From Deltaproteobacteria bacterium (lineage in GTDB: Bacteria; Desulfobacterota; Desulfomonilia; UBA1062), in the NCBI GenBank assembly GCA_015486075.1, contig WFSG01000005.1, positions 1-64,000 of the forward strand: a stretch of 64,000 nucleotides of DNA, given 5' to 3'. This document shows, in pieces, positions 17,916 to 25,207 of this stretch (position 1 is its first letter; every line of letters starts with the position of its first letter). The position numbers and the translations under genes are program-made. A model generated the notes under the pieces. The model saw only the letters and a program-made list of their open reading frames with translations. It made no database searches and was not told the origin of the DNA.

Positions 17916-18761
17916 CTAGAACTTCTGCTCACCTGAGCCATGGTACGGGAACAGGGATTCCGTTGCTTTCATGAGATCCTCAGGCGGGGAATTGAACGTG
18001 GAGTGCCTGCTGATCCACGGGATTCCCGCTTTCTTCATGGAAGCCAAGACCTCTGCCATCCTTACTGCCGTTGAAATAACATCAACTAGGGGCACACCAT
18101 CTACTTCGTATAACCCATTTGGATACGTCTTCTCGCATCCTGGCGCCATGTGAACCACAGGCGACAAAATGGTTCACCCAGGCACCAGCACTTCTGCTCC
18201 ATCCTTTATGCATTCCCTGGCAACTTCCTTGAACCTCTCTATTATTGGGGTTGCATCTAGAAAACCCTGGAGGAAATCATCCGTTGTAGTCTCTGTACTC
18301 CTTATGGATACAACAGAATCCTCGAACCCGTACTTTGTTACAAGCTCTTCAACGATGGGTATTGCATACTTAGAGAATGTTATAAGCCCCACCTTTCTTC
18401 CCATCATATGCGCAAACATAAGCGAATTCTGCGCCACACCTATAACCGGTATGTCCATGTACTGTCTCAACGGGTAGATGTAAGGGTCCCAGTAGCAATG
18501 GACTACAATAGCATCGTAGCCCTTACCCTTGAGGCCTCTTACTGTCTCGTAGAGTTCAAAGGAATTCCATGCATTAAGTGCGTCCCATGCAAACTCGTCA
18601 ATACCCTCAAACCCCTTCTGCATAAGGAAAAAGTCTATTTCAGTATCAGGTTCTTTTAGTTTCTTTGCATTATTGACAAAGACTTTCCCTGCAATGTCCC
18701 TGTACATCTCTTGGCTGAGATCAACTGCCATGGGCGCCACTACTGCTATCCTTTTCCCCAT
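17916..18761 (-). CDS. Asp/Glu/hydantoin racemase family protein, probable selenoprotein (in-frame UGA at 18174-18176)
   Basis: Reading through one in-frame UGA gives a full-length 281-residue member of the Asp/Glu racemase superfamily, whose members use two cysteines as acid/base on either side of a carbon acid. Cys89 lies in DAIVVHCYWDP, the first catalytic site. The UGA is codon 196 in GAEVLVPG-U-TILSPVV, exactly where relatives have the second catalytic Cys (pattern LGCT or LGCAGM). Spacing of 107 residues fits the 105 known for hydantoin racemase (Cys76/Cys181). Downstream sequence (DGVPLVDVISTAVRMAEVLA) is the intact family C-terminus in the same frame, arguing against decay. The ATG has AAGGAGG five bases upstream. 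Substrate is unknown: hydantoin, maleate-type and arylmalonate-type activities are all in this superfamily. Neighbours are the SDR and the thiolase. Confidence 0.85.
18144..18176 (-). promoter_or_regulatory. Candidate bacterial SECIS element following the UGA codon
   Basis: In the mRNA, bases 18163-18144 fold as CGCC paired with GGCG, then UGUG paired with CACA, with a single bulged U on the 3' side and an apical loop GUU. The loop begins 18 nt after the UGA. Bacterial SECIS elements recognised by SelB need a short stem-loop just downstream of the UGA with a G among the first two loop bases; the E. coli fdhF element also has a bulged U and a GU-containing loop. All these features are seen here. 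An alternative pairing, UGAACCA with UGGUUCA, also exists. Function in vivo is inferred. Confidence 0.75.
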
Positions 18762-18947
18762 AAACACCTCCTTCTTTTTTTAACCTAGCAATACAGCCAC
18801 ATAAACCCACACCTATGTCATGCAACATATGATAGAACATAACAAGAAAGTATACTATTCAGCGCTCAAGACATGAGGCTTTTTCTCGGTATTTTCCCAA
18901 GACCCTGGACCACGCATGACCTTTACGTTTTACCATGAGCCCTGCAG

Positions 18948-18953
18948 ATTATA
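18948..18953 (-). promoter_or_regulatory. Possible -10 element upstream of the racemase gene
   Basis: A perfect TATAAT on the minus strand in the 253-base gap between thiolase stop and racemase start, preceded by a weak -35 (CTTAAA at 17-base spacing). It could give the racemase its own transcript with a leader of about 180 bases. The rest of the gap has no convincing gene; a 25-codon reading frame there has no homology I recognise. Confidence 0.35.
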
Positions 18954-19014
18954 CCTTTGTTGACCCTCTTTTTAAGCCAAAACTGTCTCTGAACCCAATC
19001 CTGAGACCTACTTA

Positions 19015-20253
19015 TTACGCCCTCTCCAGTATATGCACTGTCATGGACGCCTCTTCTACCCCTATGTTACCTCCACCGTTTTCTGTAAGGCCTATCCTGG
19101 CGCTCTCTACTTGTCTCTTACCTGCCTCTCCCCTTAATTGCTGAACAATCTCGTATATCTGGGCAAGACCTGATGCACCTATGGGGTGTCCCCTGCATTC
19201 AAGACCGCCACTTGTATTGATGGGTTTCTTGCCGCCAAGCTTGGTGGCACCCGACTCTGCAAATATACCTCCTTCTCCTTCCGGGCAGAAGCCCATAACC
19301 TCGGTTTGATGCAACTCACCATAGGCCGTTGCATCATGAAGTTCTGCGAGATCAATGTCCTCTGGCCCAAGGCCAGCCATTTCGTAGGCCTTTTTTGATA
19401 ACCTTGCCCCTATGTCAATACCATCTAGATCCCTATCCATGCCTGAGCCAAGCACAGATGCCCTGATCCTCACGGGCCTGGCATCTCTAAGTTTCTTTAG
19501 GTACGATTCAGAGCAAAGGATGGCTGCAGCTGCTCCATCGCCAACAGGTGCACACATGGGCCTAGTAAGAGGATAAGCAACAGGCCTATCCTGCAACACT
19601 TCTTCCACGGTCATTGCCATCTGGTACTGGGCAAGCGGGTTCATTGAACCATGCCAATGATTCTTGGCACTTATCACAGCCAGTTGCCTCTGGGTAGAAC
19701 CATACTTGCTCATGTGCCACCTAGCCCCCATGGCATAAGCATCCATGAATATACTCCTGTCCTGGCCAGGGGGTGTCTGACCAGGCGGAATCTCTATCTC
19801 TACCTTCTTGCTTACCTCTTCAAAAAGCTTTATATGCTCATCCAGGTGTTCAACGTCCATACAAGAGGCATATGCGCCCAGGGAAAGAGCCTTGTTCGGG
19901 TGCGAAATCTTTTCTGACCCAAGAGCAAGGACGCAGTCATACATACCTGCCCTAATCGCGGTGTAACCTAGGTGAAAGGCGGTTGAAGCCCCCGCACAAG
20001 CATTCTCACAGTTTACAATGGGTATGGCATCTATCCCCATGTGCCATAGCATTACCTCTCCCCGTATGGAATGCTGGTTTGAAAACATGCCCCAGAATGT
20101 GTTGGATACATACGCTGCCTCTATGTCCTTTTTCCCAAGACCTGCGTCTTTCAACACTAGATCCACTGCATCCCTAGCCATGCTTATAACCGTTGCATCC
20201 GGATATTTGCTAAACCGTATCATTCCAACACCTATTACATAGACATCGTTCAT
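19015..20253 (-). CDS. Thiolase family protein (SCP-x/lipid-transfer type acetyl-CoA acetyltransferase)
   Basis: A thiolase-fold enzyme of 412 residues of the sterol-carrier-protein-x type, which typically cleaves 3-ketoacyl-CoAs of branched or steroid side chains. The nucleophile is Cys86 in NCENACAGAS. The catalytic His lies in ECRGHPIGASG near the C-terminus, followed by the terminal GLTENGGGN, where this subfamily lacks the CxG cysteine of classical thiolases. The ATG at 20253 has AAAGGGG seven bases upstream; an earlier start would add 11 residues with no signal. It lies between the ferredoxin-nitroreductase gene (upstream) and the racemase (downstream) in a run of CoA-metabolism genes. 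Confidence 0.9.
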   Translation of the reverse strand: MNDVYVIGVGMIRFSKYPDATVISMARDAVDLVLKDAGLGKKDIEAAYVSNTFWGMFSNQHSIRGEVMLWHMGIDAIPIVNCENACAGASTAFHLGYTAIRAGMYDCVLALGSEKISHPNKALSLGAYASCMDVEHLDEHIKLFEEVSKKVEIEIPPGQTPPGQDRSIFMDAYAMGARWHMSKYGSTQRQLAVISAKNHWHGSMNPLAQYQMAMTVEEVLQDRPVAYPLTRPMCAPVGDGAAAAILCSESYLKKLRDARPVRIRASVLGSGMDRDLDGIDIGARLSKKAYEMAGLGPEDIDLAELHDATAYGELHQTEVMGFCPEGEGGIFAESGATKLGGKKPINTSGGLECRGHPIGASGLAQIYEIVQQLRGEAGKRQVESARIGLTENGGGNIGVEEASMTVHILERA

Positions 20254-20307
20254 ATGTATTCCCCTTTCTCCAAAGTTGTTTATCAAATCACGACTAAAAG
20301 TTCTTTA

Positions 20308-21333
20308 TCATTCTATCCATTCCACGGGTACCGGCCCTCTAGCAACAGGGTTATCAAGCTTTCCCCTTGGATAACCCACGGATATACTTGTAACCAATTC
20401 ATACGGATACTCTATGTGTAGATCCTTTTTAAGCCAAGGTAAAAACTTGATCGCGCTTGCAATAAAACCAATATAACATGTGCCAAGCCCTAGGGAATGA
20501 GCTGCCAGAACCAGATTTTGGGTTGCTATCCCTGTATCTAAGTCGGGATTGGCAATACCCCTAGAGTCAGCCAGTACATGAATGACCACTGGCGCACCCC
20601 AAGTTATTGAGCCGCCTGCCTGATGTACCTTCTCAATGGCTGCAATGGGCCTCTGGTCCATCTCGTTCACCATGAAATAGCTACTCAGAGTTATTGCAAT
20701 GTCTCGCCACTTGGTTTTACCGGCATACATCCACTTGATCATGTCAAGTAGCTTGGCACATTGTCTGTCGACCTTATCAATCACATCTCTATTCGTCACA
20801 ACAACAAACTTGCATGGCTGACCATTACCGGATGAAGGGGCAAACCTGGCCGCTTCTATTATACGATCAACCAGCTCCTTGGGCACTGGCTTCCTTCTAA
20901 AAAGCCTTATGCTCCTCCTTCTGTAAATTACCCTCTCTATATCCGTAAGGTCCTTTTCTATATCTTCAAAATCTCTTTCAAGATCTTTCTTGCCAAACGG
21001 CATGGGTGGTCGCATCTCGCCTACCTTGTCATCAGGTGTCCTGTATCTGCCGTAGAGTACCCTGTATTCTCCCCGCATCCTTATGGCATTTGTTGGGCAT
21101 ACAGCTTCACAGTTATTGCATGCTATGCAGGCTAGATCCATGCCCCTGAATCCTGTGGCAAAAGGTGTTCTTTTTTTCTCATCCCATTGTAGGCATGAGG
21201 TCGGGCATGAATCAGCGCACAACTTGCAATGTACACACTTCTCTGCATCAAACTCGAATTTAGGGAAAATTGTAGGAGGAAGATGGGCACTTGTATATCT
21301 TTCCAGAATCTCCAGGGCCTTTTCTTCTATCAT
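20308..21333 (-). CDS. Ferredoxin (2 x 4Fe-4S)-nitroreductase fusion protein
   Basis: An FMN-dependent oxidoreductase of 341 residues. The N-terminus has two 4Fe-4S binding motifs, CVHCKLCADSCPTSC and CIACNNCEAVCP (within about 30-85). After a linker, the nitroreductase domain spans about 130-335 with RRSIRLF, the FMN-binding RFAPSSGNGQP, and a C-terminal ASAIKFLPWL..GYPRGK. Such fusions are typical of strict anaerobes and probably pass ferredoxin electrons to an enoyl or other unsaturated substrate; the true acceptor is unknown. The ATG at 21333 sits eight bases after GGAGG. Its place in the acyl-CoA cluster suggests an electron-transfer or reductase step there. Confidence 0.88.
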   Translation of the reverse strand: MIEEKALEILERYTSAHLPPTIFPKFEFDAEKCVHCKLCADSCPTSCLQWDEKKRTPFATGFRGMDLACIACNNCEAVCPTNAIRMRGEYRVLYGRYRTPDDKVGEMRPPMPFGKKDLERDFEDIEKDLTDIERVIYRRRSIRLFRRKPVPKELVDRIIEAARFAPSSGNGQPCKFVVVTNRDVIDKVDRQCAKLLDMIKWMYAGKTKWRDIAITLSSYFMVNEMDQRPIAAIEKVHQAGGSITWGAPVVIHVLADSRGIANPDLDTGIATQNLVLAAHSLGLGTCYIGFIASAIKFLPWLKKDLHIEYPYELVTSISVGYPRGKLDNPVARGPVPVEWIE

Positions 21334-21397
21334 ATCATGATCCTCCTTTTTTGTATGCATGTGTTTCTGTTTTTAGACATGTTCTTGTCATAGGGTG

Positions 21398-23101
21398 TTA
21401 CTTAAAATCTTCATAACTGTAAACTCTGGGATCATCCTTCCTGAACTCTTCCCTCAAGATACGATCTAGATTCTTTTCAGATGCTGTCTTGGGTATCTCG
21501 TCCACGACCTGTATATAAGATGGAACAGCGTTTTTCTCCAGGCTGTCTTTGAGGACCTTGAATATCCTCCCTATATCTACTTCCTGACCTTCGCTGGGCA
21601 CAATAGCCGCAACTATATCACTCTCGCCGGGGGCACCGCTCTCAGCAGGTATTCCATACACGCATACATCGGTGACCTCCGGCTGCTCGCCAAGGATCTT
21701 CTCTATATACTCAGGCTGGATAAAATCTCCTTGTCTCCTCAAGCCACCACCTTTCCTAAAATCAAAGTATAGCCATCCATCTGCGTCCCTGTGGCACATA
21801 TCGCCTGATCTCTGCCAGCCCCCCCTTGTCTTTTCCTTGGATGCCTTTTTATTACCATAGTACTCGACCTCAGCCTTGCCCTGGACTGGTCTGAATATGA
21901 GTTCTCCTATCTCACCCGGTTTGCACTCCGAATCATCCTCCCTAACTATCTTCATCTCGTAGATACCTTCAGGGGGCTTTCCAAAAGATCCTACAGGGCC
22001 TTGGCCAGGTGGTTTGTGGGCAAATCCACCCTCAACAGCTGCATACCACTCATGTATCTTAACATTAAACCTCTGCTCGAATTCCTCCCATATAGCAACC
22101 GGTGTCCCAGCACTTATAACGACTCTTACCGGGTTATCTCCATCGTCAGGCCTAGGTGGTTCGCTGTAAATACCCATCATCATGCCACCTAGTAACGAGA
22201 AAGTGGTGCAGGAGTATTTTCTGCAAATGTCCCATATCCTGCTCTTTGTAAACTTTTCGCTTATGACGGCCTTGATACCTGTGGCCAGCGCAGGAAATAC
22301 CGTAACTGCCTGTGCATTTCCATGTGTAAGTGATAGCCCGGTATAGGGTATATCATCTTCCTTATAATCCCATATTGATGCGAGCATGCCGTAAAGCATG
22401 AACCTTTCTGCCTTTAGCACTACGCCCTTTGGATCACCCGTTGTCCCTGAAGTGTATATAATCTGGCTTGGCCTCTTAAAGTCTACCTCGAGCATCTCTC
22501 TTGGCAGTTCAGGACTTTCCGATGAGAGTATATCCTTTATGTCAGGGTACTCTGGTGTGGGCTCAAGGAAGTGATGTGGCTTATACACCACGCCCAAGAG
22601 GCGAACATCCTTTATTTGGCCAGAAATCTCCCTTATGTTTTCCAGAAATTCAGCCGCGACAATTAGGCCCTTTGCATTGGAATTCTTTATCTGGTAGGCT
22701 AGTTTCTGTCCTTTGGATCTGGGATCTATGGGCACTACAATTGCTCCGATTGTAAGTGCTGCAAACATTGCGTACAAAACTTCCGGGTGATTTCTCATTA
22801 CAAGGGCAAAGGTATCACCCTTACCTATACCGTTACCGACAAGGACGCGTGCCAAGCGGTTCGAGTTCTCAAACAGATCCCCCATGCTAATTTTTTCATC
22901 CGAACCATCAGTATTGACAAAGATAAACGCCTCCTTGGCCGGATCAATGTTGCTAAGACCTAGAATCCTAAACATTGGAAGCCTGTCTATATCCACAAAA
23001 ACCTCCTTCCCTATATCAGATATCTTATATCCAGCTACGTTATTACCTTGCCTCCCGGTGGCGAACCTTATGTTTCTAGCGTATCCACGCCGGCCTATCA
23101 A
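21398..23101 (-). CDS. AMP-dependent acyl-CoA synthetase/ligase
   Basis: An ANL-superfamily ligase of 567 residues that adenylates a carboxylic acid and transfers it to CoA. The P-loop signature IIYTSGTTGDPKG lies near residue 213. The aryl/acyl-binding region includes HEWYAAVEGG (A5-like), then SGDMCHRDADGWLYFDFRKGG and a C-terminal catalytic Lys candidate in KTASEKNLDRILRE. The FDFRKGGGLRR hinge is a variant of the usual DR.K(D/G) motif. The acid is not evident; aromatic, crotonobetaine-like or fatty acids are all plausible. It follows the acyl-CoA dehydrogenase gene by 42 bases. Confidence 0.93.
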   Translation of the reverse strand: MIGRRGYARNIRFATGRQGNNVAGYKISDIGKEVFVDIDRLPMFRILGLSNIDPAKEAFIFVNTDGSDEKISMGDLFENSNRLARVLVGNGIGKGDTFALVMRNHPEVLYAMFAALTIGAIVVPIDPRSKGQKLAYQIKNSNAKGLIVAAEFLENIREISGQIKDVRLLGVVYKPHHFLEPTPEYPDIKDILSSESPELPREMLEVDFKRPSQIIYTSGTTGDPKGVVLKAERFMLYGMLASIWDYKEDDIPYTGLSLTHGNAQAVTVFPALATGIKAVISEKFTKSRIWDICRKYSCTTFSLLGGMMMGIYSEPPRPDDGDNPVRVVISAGTPVAIWEEFEQRFNVKIHEWYAAVEGGFAHKPPGQGPVGSFGKPPEGIYEMKIVREDDSECKPGEIGELIFRPVQGKAEVEYYGNKKASKEKTRGGWQRSGDMCHRDADGWLYFDFRKGGGLRRQGDFIQPEYIEKILGEQPEVTDVCVYGIPAESGAPGESDIVAAIVPSEGQEVDIGRIFKVLKDSLEKNAVPSYIQVVDEIPKTASEKNLDRILREEFRKDDPRVYSYEDFK

Positions 23102-23143
23102 AAAACAGGTAAAGATCCTTTACTCTTACTCAAGATGTTTTTA

Positions 23144-24430
23144 TTACCAACCAGCGCCAGTTCCGTAGCCAAGATCTTCGGAAAGGATTTTGTTGGCAAT
23201 GACAAGGGAAAGGCTCTCGTTTGACCCATCCTCTATTAGGGTTGACCTGATGTCTCTGAACAGTTTTTCTATTACATACTCTTTGCTTAGTCCATATCCG
23301 CCAAAGATTTGCATTGCATCGCATGCAACCTCGAATGCCGTTCTCGTGCAAAAGACCTTGGACGTGACCGAGTACTCTGTCCTTGGCGGATACGATGTCA
23401 TGTTGTAGTTCATCACCGCCCTAGAAAGCTGTCTTGAGGCCTCTACCTTTATGAACATGTTTGCAAGCTTTGCCTGTACATCCTGGTGCTCACAAATAGG
23501 TCTTCCACCTTGCACTCTCTCCCTTGAATACGTCAATGCCTCTTCAAAGGCTGCCCTTGCACCACCAAGGGCAAAGGTCGCCATACCTGCGTTGGCAACA
23601 CCTAGTATTAGGGATGTCATCTCCTCGTAGCTTTCCTGATCGCATATTACCCATTCATCGGGTATACGAGCATTGTCAAAGTATATCTCTCCCTGGGGAA
23701 GTTCTCTCTGCCCCAGCTTGTTCAAAGGCTTTGCCTTGGTTACCCCCTCCTGTGTTAGGTCAACTATAGCTATAGCACCCCCTGCCATGCCCATGGATGG
23801 GTCTATACCAAAAAATAGAGCTGCCTGCGAGGCCGTTGGCCCGCACGATACCCATGCAGACTTCTGGCCGTTTATGATCCACTCGTCTCCCTTTTTCTTT
23901 CCAACGACCTGATGCGTTATCTTGGGATCACGGAAAAAGGGCGTCTCTGACATAAGAATGTCAGAACCATGTGCTGGCTCTGTTATTGCCCAACAACCCG
24001 TTAACTTGCAATCCATGTCCTCCACAAAGGGTTTTATTATGGTCTCCTGAAGTTCTGGCCTTTCTGCAGCCACAATAGTACCAAAAAACGTCGGGAAATA
24101 ATCCACTCCAAGGGCAACGGCAAACCCAATACTTGCATAACCAAACTCCTCACACAGTATATGAAAAGACATTGGATCAAGCCCAATCCCGCCGAATGCC
24201 TCGGGGATAAAGGCCGTGTGATAACCGTTTCTGTGCATCTTTTTCATGGTTTCCCAGAACAGGGACCCTTCTTGTATCACCTCTTCCGGCGTCATCTTGT
24301 CAAGCTCAACCGCTGCTGGTCTTAGGTTCTCCACCGCGAATCTCCTCAAGGTCTGCTTCAAGGCCTCGTGTTCATCAGTTAATTCTAGAGCCATTGAATC
24401 TAAATCTAGGTAGTCATATGCCATGTCCAA
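23144..24430 (-). CDS. Acyl-CoA dehydrogenase
   Basis: A flavoprotein of 428 residues that introduces a trans-2,3 double bond into an acyl-CoA and passes electrons to ETF. Family features include the FAD/substrate segment CWAITEPAHGSD (about 142-153), GQKSAWVS, RIPDEWVI, the C-terminal FGGYGLSKEYVIEKLFRDIRSTLIEDGSNE (about 378-407) and a helical N-terminal domain. An extended N-terminal stretch and the RSTLIEDGSNE ending suggest a medium/long-chain or specialised ACAD; the specificity is unknown. A strong terminator separates it from the SCP2 gene upstream, so the transcription unit from here to the racemase may start at this gene. Confidence 0.93.
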   Translation of the reverse strand: MDMAYDYLDLDSMALELTDEHEALKQTLRRFAVENLRPAAVELDKMTPEEVIQEGSLFWETMKKMHRNGYHTAFIPEAFGGIGLDPMSFHILCEEFGYASIGFAVALGVDYFPTFFGTIVAAERPELQETIIKPFVEDMDCKLTGCWAITEPAHGSDILMSETPFFRDPKITHQVVGKKKGDEWIINGQKSAWVSCGPTASQAALFFGIDPSMGMAGGAIAIVDLTQEGVTKAKPLNKLGQRELPQGEIYFDNARIPDEWVICDQESYEEMTSLILGVANAGMATFALGGARAAFEEALTYSRERVQGGRPICEHQDVQAKLANMFIKVEASRQLSRAVMNYNMTSYPPRTEYSVTSKVFCTRTAFEVACDAMQIFGGYGLSKEYVIEKLFRDIRSTLIEDGSNESLSLVIANKILSEDLGYGTGAGW

Positions 24431-24456
24431 CCCTCCGTCATTATTGGTATTTTGTG

Positions 24457-24498
24457 CAAAAAAGGTAGGTCCCCATCTACGTTAGGGCTACCCTTTTT
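24457..24498 (-). terminator. Intrinsic terminator between the SCP2 and acyl-CoA dehydrogenase genes
   Basis: On the minus strand AAAAAGGGTAG pairs with CTACCTTTTTT (11 pairs, one G.U), with an inner CCC/GGG pairing and a T run at the 3' arm. The plus-strand reading also ends in a T run, so it may work both ways. It lies 65 bases after the SCP2 stop and 27 bases before the dehydrogenase start. Confidence 0.75.
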
Positions 24499-24562
24499 AA
24501 TAATCTAAAATGCTTAGCCTTGTTATTTCAGCTTGTTCTTTATTGCTTCTTACCCTTATGAC

Positions 24563-24946
24563 CTAAAGGCCAAATTTTGCCATGTGAGAGGGATAAAGTT
24601 CGTAAGCCGGCCTTACAACAGGCAAGAGTTTCATCACCTTGGCAACATTACCCTTTGCCTTAATCTTTCTCGTTGCAAGGGCAACTGGCAAACTCAGCTT
24701 TTTGGTCCAGAAGGCATGACAAGTATCTCCGGAGAGCTTCATTATAATATCTGCCTTCATGTCCTGGGTACCAAGCTTTACCCCTTCTGGAGAAACCCAT
24801 ATGGTAGCCGGAGGATCAAATATCTCAAACTTTATTACAATATCAGCCTTTTTGAGGGGGATCATGAAATCGTCCCTCTTTGCAAGCTCCTGCCAGAAAC
24901 TACCTAGGGATTCGTACAAAAAATCAGTATCCTTGAAAACAGCCAT
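24563..24946 (-). CDS. SCP2 sterol-binding domain protein
   Basis: A 127-residue soluble protein consisting of one SCP2 domain, a fold with a hydrophobic tunnel that binds acyl-CoAs, fatty acids or sterols. The pattern FEIFDPPATIWVSPEGVKLG, DIIMKLSGDTCHAFWTKKLSLPVALATRKIKAKGNVAKVMKLLP is typical, including the GN..K.MKL motif. Two other genes here, the SCP-x-like thiolase and the acyl-CoA dehydrogenase, are natural partners for a carrier of bulky acyl-CoAs. GAGGAGGT precedes the ATG. Its own terminator makes it a separate unit with a 261-base leader region. Confidence 0.87.
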   Translation of the reverse strand: MAVFKDTDFLYESLGSFWQELAKRDDFMIPLKKADIVIKFEIFDPPATIWVSPEGVKLGTQDMKADIIMKLSGDTCHAFWTKKLSLPVALATRKIKAKGNVAKVMKLLPVVRPAYELYPSHMAKFGL

Positions 24947-25052
24947 AATCTACCTCCTCTATATTTATTTATATTAAAAGACCTGGATGGAAATCTTCAT
25001 ACGTCCTATTGCAACAAACATACCGAGAAGATACAAACCTTGGCAAAGCAGC

Positions 25053-25067
25053 ATAACAGCCTGTTAT
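25053..25067. repeat. Near-perfect palindrome in the SCP2 upstream region
   Basis: ATAACAG-C-CTGTTAT, seven-base arms around one base, in the 261-base gap between the response regulator stop and the SCP2 start. On the plus strand it is followed by a T-rich stretch. It lies about 107 bases upstream of the SCP2 start and may be an operator; nothing else in this gap resembles a gene. Confidence 0.35.
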
Positions 25068-25207
25068 TACTATTTTTTCTTACATTAAAGACCCTGACGT
25101 AAAATGTTACCTTGCAATACTGCGAACCTTGTGTCTTAATCGAGACTCTTTATTTACATAATATCAGAAACTTGCATTGAAGCATACCTTTTTGCAAAAA
25201 CGCAAAG

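Noticed and set aside
17916-18761. Racemase gene as a pseudogene with a nonsense codon, or as two separate genes
   Set aside because: Both halves are in the same frame and together make one full-length family member. The only stop is UGA exactly at the catalytic Cys, with a SECIS-like hairpin after it. The second piece alone would start with TTG, lacks a ribosome site and is only a C-terminal fragment of the fold.
18768-19014. A 25-codon minus-strand frame (starting MVKRKGHAWS) between the thiolase and the racemase, ending in another UGA
   Set aside because: Too short, with no homology recognised. Reading through its UGA gives no sensible protein, so it is not a second selenoprotein.
24947-25207. 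Sigma-54 promoter upstream of the SCP2 gene as target of the neighbouring NtrC-type regulator
   Set aside because: The best match has GG and GC elements 11 bases apart where 10 are required, and the flanking consensus bases are missing.
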